Position numbers and translations under genes: made by a program
Assembly: GCA_032629725.1 (NCBI GenBank)
Contig: JAFEVB010000022.1
Coordinates: forward strand, 1,240,001 to 1,304,000
Source: Gremmenia infestans
Taxonomy: Eukaryota; Ascomycota; Leotiomycetes; Helotiales; Hamatocanthoscyphaceae
Length of the DNA stretch: 64,000 nt
Direction: 5' to 3'
In this document: positions 46,172 through 55,929 of the stretch, piece after piece
Layout: every line of letters starts with the position of its first letter
Position numbering within the stretch: position 1 is the stretch's first letter
Notes under the pieces: generated by a model
Told to the model about the DNA's origin: nothing
The model's input: only the letters and a program-made list of their open reading frames with translations
Database searches by the model: none

Positions 46172-47987
46172 TTAGAAATGGCCATCCAGCGTCAAAGTAC
46201 CAGTCTTCGTAATCAAATACTCGTTAATAGCAACATCTTTACCAGACTCTTTGCCGTATCCCGATTCCTTTATACCGCCAAACGGACTTTCGGCGGCCGA
46301 CGAATTCCCTAAAATGGGTCAGAGATATGTAAAACTGCTCAAAGGTTTGGTAAACAATCCTACCCGTATTCATCCCGATCATGCCTGCTTCGAGGTTCTC
46401 CAACAATCGCCAGGTCCTGTCGATATTCTTTGTGAAGAAGTATGAGGCTAAGCCCATGCTGGTATTATTTGCAGCTGAAACAGCTTCCTCCTCAGTCTCG
46501 AACGAGTACAAAGCGATCACAGGAGCGAAGGTCTCTTCCTCTGTGATCAGCATCTCCTTCTTTGCCCCCAAGATGATTGTAGGCTCGAAAAAGTATCCAT
46601 CTTTGCCGGTCACCTTCCCTCCACCAAGTACGATTTGACCTCCGTTTTTCTTCGCGTCCTCAACTTGGTTAAGAGCCTTGTCGAGACTTCGAGGAGTGGT
46701 GACAGGTCCCATTGTTGTGCCTTTCTCAGCCCCATGGCCGACGACAAGCTTAGACGTCTTCTCTTTCAAGATAGCTGCAAACTTTTCGTAGACCCCGGCT
46801 TGCACATAGACTCGATTCGCAGTGATGCATGCTTGGCCAGCGTGTCGCCACTTTAAAAGCATGAGGGCTTGATGATTGTTAGCAATTTAATGTGGAGGGA
46901 GTTCATGAGGGGTCTCACCATCTGATGCTTGGTTTAAATCCGCATCATCGAAGACCAAGAAAGGACAGTTGCCTCCCAATTCAAGTGTGACCTTCTTCAA
47001 ACCATCTGAGCACAGCTTTGCAACTAATTTTCCGACTCTGGTCTGCAGATCTCAGTTAGGTCATTGCATTCATCCGACCTTCCCAGAAACTTACAGATCC
47101 TGTAAATGTAACCTTCTTCACCAATGGGTGTCGGCAAAGAGCTTCACTCAAGGGTGGAGTATTTTCTAAGCTCGTGGTTAGAACTGAGAAAACACCCTTC
47201 GGGAAGCCGGCTTGTTCGGCCAAATATCCTAGAGCAAGCACAGAGAGTGGAGTTTCCGGGCTTGGCTTCACGATCATGGTACAGCCAGCAGCGAGTGCAG
47301 CACTAGCTTTCCTCAAAACCATACTGAACGTGTCAGTCAAATGTTTTTCCAGTATATTTCGCAGGACCTACGCAATTGGGAAGTTCCAAGGTACCAATGC
47401 AGCAGTAACGCCAATAGGTTGCTTTACAGTAAATACCCTTCTTCCAGGAATAGCGGGGGTTTGAATGGTTCCCGTGACTCTCTCGGCTTCACCAGCAAAC
47501 CACCAAGTAAATCCCAAAGCATAGTCAAGCTCGCCTTGAGACTCGGCGAGAGGCTTTCCAGTCTCATAAGTAACAATGTTGGCAATGTCATCTCTGTTCT
47601 CGCGGATCAAGGCATCCCACTTCAGGAGCCACTGAGCACGGGTACGAGGATTGGTCTTCTTGTAGCTTTGGAAGGCTGTATGTGCCGCATTTACAGCGAT
47701 ATCAACATCTTCAGCGTTGTTGTCAGGTGCCGAAGCCCAGACCTTTCCACTTCCGGGATCTGAAATACATCAGTTGTGATATAAAGAAAGGCTGTAGAGA
47801 AAGGAAGTTTAGGCCTACCAACAACATCAAATCGCTTGCCAGATTTTGCTTCAACGAACTCGCCATCGACAAGTGACTGATCCTTGAATAGAGATGCGGT
47901 TTTGAGCTATAGGACGCTACGTCAGCCTTGGATGGTCGGCTGAACGACCTGTGCGAAACTCACTTCAAAGGGGAGCTTTGATGCCAT
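46172..47987 (-). CDS. Succinate-semialdehyde dehydrogenase (aldehyde dehydrogenase superfamily)
   Basis: NAD(P)-dependent oxidation of succinate semialdehyde to succinate, the last step of the GABA shunt. Seven exons (47964-47987, 47819-47906, 47372-47759, 47095-47323, 46919-47042, 46364-46867, 46172-46308) give 497 aa with all introns 48-59 bp. SSADH-like features: PWNFPIAMVLRKASAALAAGCTMIVKPSPETPLSVLAL (cofactor site), FTGS, LELGGN with the general-base Glu near 264, GQACITANRVYVQ with the nucleophilic Cys near 298, EETFAPV and SPFGGIKESGYGKES. Cys to Glu spacing is the family norm. No mitochondrial presequence is evident in MASKLPFE, so the cytosol is likely. Other aldehydes cannot be excluded. 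Confidence 0.9.
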
Positions 47988-49846
47988 TATGACGAAGGAT
48001 CGCGATTTATATCTCAACGATATTTTTATGAGTTATGGGATGACGAGTGACGACGATGGTGTGTCGAAACTTTTAAATGTTGCAGAAAGATCGCAGAGGT
48101 GGGGTAGATGTTGCGGGGAAGGAGCGCTCATGTCGAACATGCTTGGCTGTGGCAGTGGCACTGTGTCGACAAGTTATTAGAAAGATGTCTCTCTGGCAAT
48201 CCACAATGAGTACATTCAGGAATATCTATAGACCACAAGGTCTGTAAAATAACATTCACACGATGAGCTGTGAGTATTGTACGTTTGTACGCCCTCAGCA
48301 ATCCAGATGGCCAATGAACTACATCCAAACTCTATCCTTTACTCTCGCAATCTTCAAAACAACTACCGGGAGAGGATTTACCTCAACAAAGAATAAAGTC
48401 AACGGTTGTAAAGTATAATGTGAAGATGGGTTACCGTTACCCCAGTAGATTTGCCTGCCTCTCTGAAGGTGGCCTCGCAAGAGGTATTTATATTGCGGTC
48501 ACGTGTGCCTATCCAGGTGCAGCTGAGTCAGCCGAATTTCTTGTCCACCTGGTCTGGTGTCTCCTCTCCTCTCCTCGTCCAATCCTAATATTGGTCCCAG
48601 CGACCATGGGGCATCCGTCACGACATGCTTCATTAATATTGTACACGATGTTAGCTGTTCGTGTATTCTTGCCACCTCTGGAGTCACGTCTGGAAAATAC
48701 AGATGGCAAGTCGATGTCGCTCGCCAAAGCTCAGAGCTTCAGACGCCGCAGATCAAACGTTTGAGGTTGAGACGTCGGACCATCACTTCAAGATTCCACA
48801 ACCGATATCCTGGACAGCGGCAACAGCTGCGTTCGTCCAAAGCTCCTGAACCCATGAATCGTGATGTTTCGATATTCAAATCCTGGAGCTATCGTCCGAA
48901 CAATCATCTCCCTGCAAAAGAAGAATTAGCTTTGATCCCGACGATGCGAAAGTTCGCTTCGCAAAACAACAGCTCGCCAAGTTGCAAAGTCAGCTTCATT
49001 GGCACACGACGCTATGGCATGCTGCCCGTACAGTATGCGACTTCTCAGTACTTCGTACGCCGGAGTGACAAGTGTTGAGGCATTAAAGCAGTAAAATGGT
49101 GATCTTCGGAGTCCAGTACTGTACTGTTAGGTTTTAAAGTTAAGACCAGAAACAGTTCTGCGGAGGCGCCCTTGTCTCGGTTGAACAACCCTGCAACCCC
49201 TTGAGCCTCCCCACCTCCGCATTTGCTGCTGTAAAGAGGTGCATAGTTGTAAGATCTATTTTATCTGAACTAATCAGATTCGTCTCATCATTCACTTGCC
49301 CTTGAACTTTTCGCCTGCCAAGCTCGCCAAGGTAATAAATCGGTACACACTTGTCTCATGTCACCCAGCGTTCTGCTACCGGCCTGCCTATCCGTCTATT
49401 TTTTTAGTTAGCCGCAAGCGGAGTTTGACCTGTCAAAGCTATTCTTTCCAGTGTTTGCTTGGTCAAATGATTCCAATGCCATGTCTCTTCGATTTCCATG
49501 CTTTCAATACGCGAGCAACACGGGGATTACTGCTCCCGGCAAAGAGGATGAAGCAGGTTTGGCATGGTGCCAATACGGAACCGACATTTGATCTGCCCAA
49601 CAGAGTCTCTTGAACAACCAAGCGGCTACAATGCTTGTTCAGACGAGACACGACTCCCTTTCTGGAGAAGCGGGCCCAAGTGAAAAGACCCATTATAAAG
49701 ACTCTGTCCTCACGCCACAATTTTTCTTCTCCACACGATCTTTGCATTCTAATTCCACTCCTGGTCCGAGTCTTAACTTTCATTCGCTCCTTGTCCTATA
49801 CCTTCAATCTTTCAACTGCCGGCCAGTCATTACGTTTACCTTCACC
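47988..49846. other. Long upstream region of the repeat-peptide gene
   Basis: 1.86 kb containing the divergent promoters of SSADH and the repeat-peptide gene. A TATA box (TATAAA, 49694-49699) lies about 150 bp before the peptide gene's start. The 173-aa plus frame at 48557-49078 and others have no protein-like character. Confidence 0.5.
49694..49699 (+). promoter_or_regulatory. TATA box of the repeat-peptide gene
   Basis: TATAAA about 150 bp upstream of the ATG at 49847, in a pyrimidine-rich leader typical of highly expressed fungal genes. Confidence 0.5.
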
Positions 49847-50852
49847 ATGCATTCTACTTCCCTTACCCAGCTCATGGCATTTGCCCTGCTAGCTAGTCCA
49901 TTCGTTCTCGGTGCCAACGGTGCTGCCCCAGCAGATCTTGAGAGGAGATATGTCGTAAGTGGAGACCCCCCCCCTACTCCCCCCACATCAAGTAATTTGG
50001 AGAAACTAACAGACTCAGGGAGGTGGTGCCAGCCTTGCGTCTTTCGTTGCTCGTGCTGCCGAGCTCCTTCCCAACCTTGAAGCCCGCCACCACACTGCGG
50101 CTCAAATCGCCGCTAAGAAAGCAAAGGCCGGAGCCCGCGACGTAGAAATCGAGGAGCGTGAACCCCACCACACTGCGGCTCAAATCGCCGCTAAGAAAGC
50201 AAAGGCCGGAGCCCGCGACGTAGAAATCGAGGAGCGTGAACCCCATCACACTGCCGCCCAAATTGCTGCCAAGAAAGCGAAAGCTGGTGCCCGCGACGTA
50301 GAAATTGAGGAGCGTGAACCTCACCACACTGCCGCTCAAATAGCGGCTAAGAAGGCTAAGGCTGGTGCGCGCGACGTGGATATCGAAGAACGCGAACCTC
50401 ATCACACTGCCGCCCAAATTGCCGCCAAGAAGGCCAAAGCCGGTGCCCGCGATGTAGACGAGCTTGAGACCCGCGAACCTCACCATACTGCAGCACAAAT
50501 TGCAGCCAAGAAGGCCAAAGCTGGTGCACGTGATGTGGAGATCGAGGAGCGCGGACCTCATCACACTGCCGCCCAAATTGCCGCCAAGAAGGCCAAGGCT
50601 GGCGCCCGCGATGTTGATGACCTCGAGACCCGGGAGCCTCACCACACTGCGGCTCAAATCGCCGCAAAGAAGGCAAAAGCTGGTGCTCGCGATGTAGATG
50701 AGCTTGAGACCCGTGAACCCCACCACACTGCAGCACAAATTGCAGCAAAGAAGGCCAAGGCAGGAGCTCGCGATGTTGACGACCTTGAGACTCGTGAACC
50801 TCACCACACTGCGGCTCAGATCGCCGCCAAGAAGGCTAAGGCTGGTAACTAG
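49847..50852 (+). CDS. Secreted tandem-repeat peptide precursor (candidate Kex2/protease-processed repeat protein)
   Basis: Two exons (49847-49954, 50019-50852; 64-bp intron, phase 0) encode 313 aa. A clear signal peptide (residues about 1-26, AFALLASPFVLGANGA) is followed by APADLERRYV with a dibasic RR, then GGGASLASFVARAAELLPNLEAR. The rest is ten repeats of 26 or 27 residues. The core HHTAAQIAAKKAKAGA is identical in all ten copies. RDV follows in copies 1-9; the tenth ends AGN. Linkers are acidic: DV(E/D)IEER-EP or DVD(E/D)LETR-EP, with GP once. In copy 1 the core directly follows LEAR, which suggests cutting after Arg and removal of Glu-Pro by a dipeptidyl peptidase. Layout matches precursors of secreted fungal peptides, but no Lys-Arg site occurs, and the mature peptide and its role are unknown. 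It does not match known mating-pheromone repeats. Confidence 0.88.
50088..50846 (+). repeat. Ten tandem 78/81-bp peptide-encoding repeats
   Basis: Copies start at 50088, 50166, 50244, 50322, 50400, 50481, 50559, 50640, 50721 and 50802. Copies 1 and 2 are identical over the full 78 bp, so they duplicated recently. The others differ mainly at third codon positions while the core amino acids stay constant. Two linker types (EIEER, 78 bp; DxLETR, 81 bp) explain the length difference. Confidence 0.97.
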
Positions 50853-52893
50853 ATGGGTTGTTCATTTTTATGCATGGTGGAGAGGGTTGAAGGTTAGGTA
50901 TCTTGGGATTTGTATTTAAGTTTGGAGTGCTTGGGTTCGTGGGGAAAAATGGCAGGAATGGTACGTACCCTGATAATGTCAATATATACCGCAATTGGGC
51001 GTTTCTGCAACTTGGGTCTTCTGATGGCAGCAATCGAGGCGGTGATATATAAATAATTGATCGTAGTAGGATTTGTTAGGTCAGATTTCCGTTTTCGCGT
51101 TTAAGCATAGGTATGCAACAGCATTTCTTCCACACATGCTTCTGCAGGTACTCAATCTTGTCACTACTTCTGGCCGTGGCGGTCTCCTTGACAATTCTGG
51201 CTTGGAAGGGGTATAAAGGAGCAGAAGTTGAACTAGATTACACCGGCAACCGACGATTACGATTATGTCACAAATAATTACCTATTGGGATGCGAGAAGT
51301 CAACTGATGTCCAAGCACATGACCACACCTCGCGCTTTTTCCATGCCTGCCGCATTGCGAGGCTGGGCTAGCTGCTATGCGTTCTCCTCAACTTCGTGTT
51401 GTGCAAACGGTGCAAGAAAACTACAGTCTGTCACGCATAGGTATCTTCCAGATATCCGTCCGTATCATAATGGTTCGAACATTCCATCACCTCAATGCAA
51501 ACGCTCCAGGGAGTCCGTTCACTCGATCAAGGCCGATGTTGCAAGAGTTGCTTATTCTTAGCCTCATTCTACACTCGGGTTCTTCCATCGCAACTGGTCA
51601 GTCAACGCTTGGGACAACAAAAAGGAAACCGAACCGTATAAAAGCGAATTCAGAGATTACGGACGGTGTTCGAGAAGCAGAAAAGCACGGGGGGCGAGTG
51701 AGTGAGTGAGGAAGCTTGCAGACCTAGTTCTTAAATGAGATAGATTCAGGGGTTTTACTATTTCAACTCTGATGTTACACACGGCTATTTTGAATCATGT
51801 TCGCTTCCAACAGATACATATATACAAATTGCGTCTCCGTGACTCCATCAGAGGCGTGAAAAGCGCCCCTCCGCCTCCAGTCCTACCACCAAAGTAAAAA
51901 ACATAACAGCCAGGGGTAGCTAGCTAGGCTGAGATCCACTGCTTTTTGATACAGTAGGTCAAATATTGAGGAAAAGAAAGGCGAGGATAGATGCTAGAAA
52001 TGCAGACCCGTTATGCGTTGGGAGACAGACACAAGCCGATTCCATGTCTTGAAATTCTAGCTGGACGGCACGTACTCGTCCTGAGGACCCGATGAAGCAA
52101 ACCTCTGCTACAGTGCCGTGGGGTTTAAGAATTTGCGCAGGAGGAAGGGATATCGCTCCTAAGGTTCCTTCGCCTGATCATTGATTTGATTGTATTTGCG
52201 AATCCAGGCGTGACGTTCCACCTGGCCCCACGGTAAGAGATGCTAAAGCTGGTATTAGAGTATTTGGTAACGCTTTTGCCTCAGGAAGATCCGAATGAAG
52301 CAGGTGGTACATATAAAATGGGAGAGATTTTGAGATCGGGGCTCCAAGTATATCCAAAGAGACAGCCGAGTGAAGGAACATCTAAAGTGCTGGCTAGATA
52401 TTTTGGTGGGATGATCCGTGGGTGCCGTTGGAGTGTATTGTCAATGTAATGACATCCCTTCAAAACGTATAATGTGGTACTGACTTCAAATCCAGGCTCG
52501 GTCTGGTGACAAGCGCTCCAACGCAAACGTAGGTTTCGGGGTGTAGTATGAAGATGCGGAGTTTGCTGGATATTGAGAAACTGAAAGTCTGTTGGCAAAA
52601 GAGTATATTGGTAAACAAATTGCAATTCGCCATTTCTGCGTCGATTTCGTGTACTCGTAGTCCCATCGCTTCGAGCTGAATATCTTCGCTGTTCACTTCC
52701 TCTTCCATGACCACCCACAAGACCTGGATTGAGGAGCTAAATGCTCAAGCACGTATGATTTCTTAACCAATAACATTGCCGAATATCTTCGTAGTCGATA
52801 TGTGGCTATGGCAAAACGCTTTTGAACCGGGGAACGCTCTAAATAAACACCATCGCAAAAGTTCAATACAATGTTCCAACTCAGTGAACAAAG
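50853..52893. other. Long spacer between the peptide gene and a membrane-protein gene
   Basis: 2 kb. I tested the frames at 51265-51709 and the minus frames at 52178-52720; none has family resemblance or supporting splice structure. No tailoring-enzyme gene is seen next to the peptide precursor. Confidence 0.5.
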
Positions 52894-53427
52894 TCATTTC
52901 TTCTCAGTATTCTCGCCCACCACTTCCGAGACATCATCTATGTCAATCAGGCTCTGGGCAGCAGGGGATTTCGAGGCTGACTTGGACTGCATCTCAGATA
53001 CCCATCCGCATATTCCAGCCCCAATTCTATATCCAGCTAATCCTAGAAGCGCAAAGATGATGAGAAGTAGATTGACAGCCGCCAGGAGACAAAGTGGAAT
53101 TGTATGCCAGAGCTGAACTCTTCGTAGAGGGCAACCGCCTAGTTTCTTCCCCTCGCTTTCCTGCTCGGTTTGCAACATGCCCGCCATCATGAACCGAAGT
53201 GGGCATTTCTTCGGCTCAGGAGGTGGGACCACGACGGTATCGGCGGCGGACGAGGCTGTGGAGGATGATATTGATTCAGTGTCTGCATCTTTTTCCTTCT
53301 TCTCCTCTTTCTTGGATTTCTTGCTTTGAGAAATAACAACGTCGCCCGAATGTCTTCGGGCTCGACTATTGGCGTAATGCTTTTCTTTTTTTGACGACGG
53401 CATGCCGAAACTGAGAATGCTGGACAT
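52894..53427 (-). CDS. Single-pass membrane protein of unknown function
   Basis: A single exon of 177 aa, not recognised. The N-terminal third is basic and Lys/Glu-rich (KKSKKEEKKEKDAD), then a Ser-rich acidic stretch, PPPEPKKCPLRFM, a second GGCPLRRVQLW, one strong membrane helix (residues about 110-135, TIPLCLLAAVNLLLIIFALLGLAG), and a polar tail. The paired CPLR motifs may be palmitoylation or metal sites, which is inference. Topology is probably N-in. Confidence 0.6.
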   Translation of the reverse strand: MSSILSFGMPSSKKEKHYANSRARRHSGDVVISQSKKSKKEEKKEKDADTESISSSTASSAADTVVVPPPEPKKCPLRFMMAGMLQTEQESEGKKLGGCPLRRVQLWHTIPLCLLAAVNLLLIIFALLGLAGYRIGAGICGWVSEMQSKSASKSPAAQSLIDIDDVSEVVGENTEKK

Positions 53428-54732
53428 TGAAAGAGCTATTTTTCAGAAGCTGGTGATTAAAGCAAAATTAGAGTATCTAAGACTTCGGGTTTCTTGATCA
53501 TTCGACTGCGGGGTTGCTGTCGTGATACAAGGAAGCTTACATATAACGGGCTTATAGCATATATTAAATAGTTCATGGCGGCCTAAAAAGAAGCAGCTCC
53601 TAGCCCGATTGCTATAGCTAACGGCACAATAATCAAAGTGTGTCACGTTGATAAAGCATGTGCTATAAAACACAACAAGAATAGGTCAGCTACCTGCAGC
53701 CAGTGAGAAGCCGAGCAACGTGGCAGCAATGGACGAGTTCTCCGCACACCATCAACAAGATAGAGGATCTAGAAATATGTTTCAAAAATGGAGCTCTATG
53801 AGCTCTAAGCTTCTAGATTCTAGAGTTACAGATGTAACCCCACGGCCCAGGATATTACACGGTCCAATCATACTGATGTTTGTGGTGAGACCAAATACCG
53901 TGCTGCAAGCCATCATTGGGCTCTTTCACAAAAGGTGCCCAACCAACACCAGTCGGCAAATGCTTCAAGGTACCTCGTCACGACTATTCGACAATTCAAA
54001 GGGGATATGTGCGAGGGCCACTCAGAGAATGGCCCGGTATGGCACTGCATTGAGCAAGCTACAGATTTGAATAGCAAATCGGATGAGGATATACAACGTA
54101 GGAGAGCCCGAGCAAGGGGAGGAAGGTAAGAATGATCTTCACATGTCGCTGGATTTGGGGACAATGCTGCAAAGTGGCTTCTCCCAGGTTCATGGTACCC
54201 AATACCAGCATGATGCACACGATCGCTGACACTTGTATGGTAGACAATGTGGAGGCTGCCGGCAGAGTTCATCCCGATTACTTAAGGTATATTGTGAGAC
54301 ATTCAAGCTTGTGATCATTGGAATGTCTCACAGATCCGCAGGGTAGAGGAACTTGCAAGTTTAGAGGAGAGGATAGCAGAGGTATATTGCACGTAGATGA
54401 ACGAAAAGACAGAAACAAACGAATAAATAATCGGAGGTGAGAAACAAGTAGGAGAGACAAAGTTTCACTCGACCAGCCCCTGCCTGCCTGAGCCCTGCTG
54501 TCCGGTGGGGTGGGGTGGCCTGAGTTTATCCGAAGACGCTCAGGCCACTCAGCGACAGTACACAGTGAACGTCACGTCACCACTTGCTCTGTCTGTACGA
54601 AGCTTCATGGAGCTTCCGGAGCTTTTCAACCTCTCAACTACAGTACCGCGATAGCCTCAATCACACCGATAGCATATGCTTACGACCTAATCATCACGAA
54701 TCGAAGCGAAGCTCAGCTCGAGCGCCCTCACA
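53428..54732. other. Spacer
   Basis: 1.3 kb. Frames at 53720-54129 are short and unconvincing. Divergent promoters of the two flanking genes probably lie here. Confidence 0.45.
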
Positions 54733-55929
54733 ATGGTTCTCGAAGACGCTTGGAGCGAAAACGCCCCTCCCTCCGACGACGACTCATACTCGAGCTCCAA
54801 CAGCGGTGGCGGCAATGGCAATGGCAGCGGCGCCCAATACACGGTAAACACTACTGGCTTCTCTAAGCCGCTTCCTATCATTGGGAAATTGTTTGGCTAC
54901 AGCGACCAATTCATGGCCCAATTGGTCCAAACCAGACTCCAGCACATGGCCAAGGTGCTCCAACGGCAGCCCGATATCGAGGAAGTCACCGCCATCGCCT
55001 TCTGGACGTCGAAGCAGGTCTCTATCATGTCATATGGGCCATTCGTTGGAGTAGTTGGGGGATGTTTGCGGGCTTGGCAGACGGCTGATACATTTCGATT
55101 TCCATTCTTCCAAGCTAATCTAGAGACGTTCCAAAAGGAAGTGTTCCCACATGCGAACATGGCGATATTGAGGGGGAATAGGGCAGTTCAGGCATGGCAT
55201 CTTCTCAGGACGTTCTCATATGGCGCTTGTGGGAATTTCATCTCGACCATGTTCTTCGGAAGCTATTCCGTGAGCGTTGCTGCGGTTGGGGAAGCGTCAG
55301 ATAAGAGGTTGAAGGCTTACGTAGAAGCCGTTAGGAAACAAGGTCAGCAGAGAATCGGGAAATTACCGGGGCCGCCAGGTCAGAGGCAGCAAGGGCCTCC
55401 TGTGCCGGTAGCTACGCAGGGACAAGATGATGCTAGTCCGACGGGTGGCATGTTTATGGGAGCAGAGCCGGAAATCCAACAAGAAGAGCCGCAGTGGAAA
55501 CCTCCGCCTCAATCGAGACCTGCTCCAGTTCAGACACAAGCACCAGAACCGCAAAGCCAGCCTTTCGATGTATTTGGCGAGGACACCCCCACGGCCGCTC
55601 AACAAGGTGCAGCCCCTGATACTCAAGTCTCGCAAGCTCGAGGCTCGGCTTGGGAACGGTTAAGGCGAGGTCAGCAGCCAGGAGGACAAGGGGGTGGGTG
55701 GGACAATGTACGGAAAACACAAGGGCCGGGGCAGAGCGATTGGTCGAAGCAACAGACTCAGTCACAGAAGGACCAGAAGGAAGGTTCCACTTTTGGAGAA
55801 AACTACTCAATATCTAAGACGGATGAGGATAGGAGGTATGCGAAAGAAGAGGCGCAGAGAGAATTTGATGCCCAAGTCGAGAGAGAGAGGCGGGGTGGGG
55901 ATTCTTCTTGGAACCAGAAAAAGTGGTGA
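54733..55929 (+). CDS. Conserved-looking membrane protein with a long Gln/Pro-rich tail
   Basis: A single exon of 398 aa; I do not recognise the family with certainty. Residues 1-40 are acidic and Ser/Gly-rich; residues about 40-210 contain three or so hydrophobic stretches (KPLPIIGKLFGY, VSIMSYGPFVGVVGGCL, GACGNFISTMFFGSYSVSVAAVG) and the segment ANLETFQKEVFPHANMAILRGNRAVQAWHLLRTFSYG. After residue 215 the protein is disordered: Gln/Pro/Gly-rich, ending in a basic, charged segment (RRYAKEEAQREFDAQVERERRGG). It is a fungal-type organelle membrane protein by appearance. Function unknown. Confidence 0.7.
   Translation: MVLEDAWSENAPPSDDDSYSSSNSGGGNGNGSGAQYTVNTTGFSKPLPIIGKLFGYSDQFMAQLVQTRLQHMAKVLQRQPDIEEVTAIAFWTSKQVSIMSYGPFVGVVGGCLRAWQTADTFRFPFFQANLETFQKEVFPHANMAILRGNRAVQAWHLLRTFSYGACGNFISTMFFGSYSVSVAAVGEASDKRLKAYVEAVRKQGQQRIGKLPGPPGQRQQGPPVPVATQGQDDASPTGGMFMGAEPEIQQEEPQWKPPPQSRPAPVQTQAPEPQSQPFDVFGEDTPTAAQQGAAPDTQVSQARGSAWERLRRGQQPGGQGGGWDNVRKTQGPGQSDWSKQQTQSQKDQKEGSTFGENYSISKTDEDRRYAKEEAQREFDAQVERERRGGDSSWNQKKW

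Noticed and set aside
48557..49078. 173-residue plus frame upstream of the peptide gene
   Set aside because: No start context or domain; composition resembles non-coding DNA.
49974..50807. 277-residue antisense frame across the peptide repeats
   Set aside because: It is open only because the repeat unit lacks stops in that frame; it is repetitive, has no start context, and the sense strand has a signal peptide and conserved codon pattern.
49847..50852. Mating-pheromone precursor
   Set aside because: The repeats lack the short Trp/Cys-rich core and Lys-Arg processing sites expected for alpha-type pheromones of filamentous ascomycetes.
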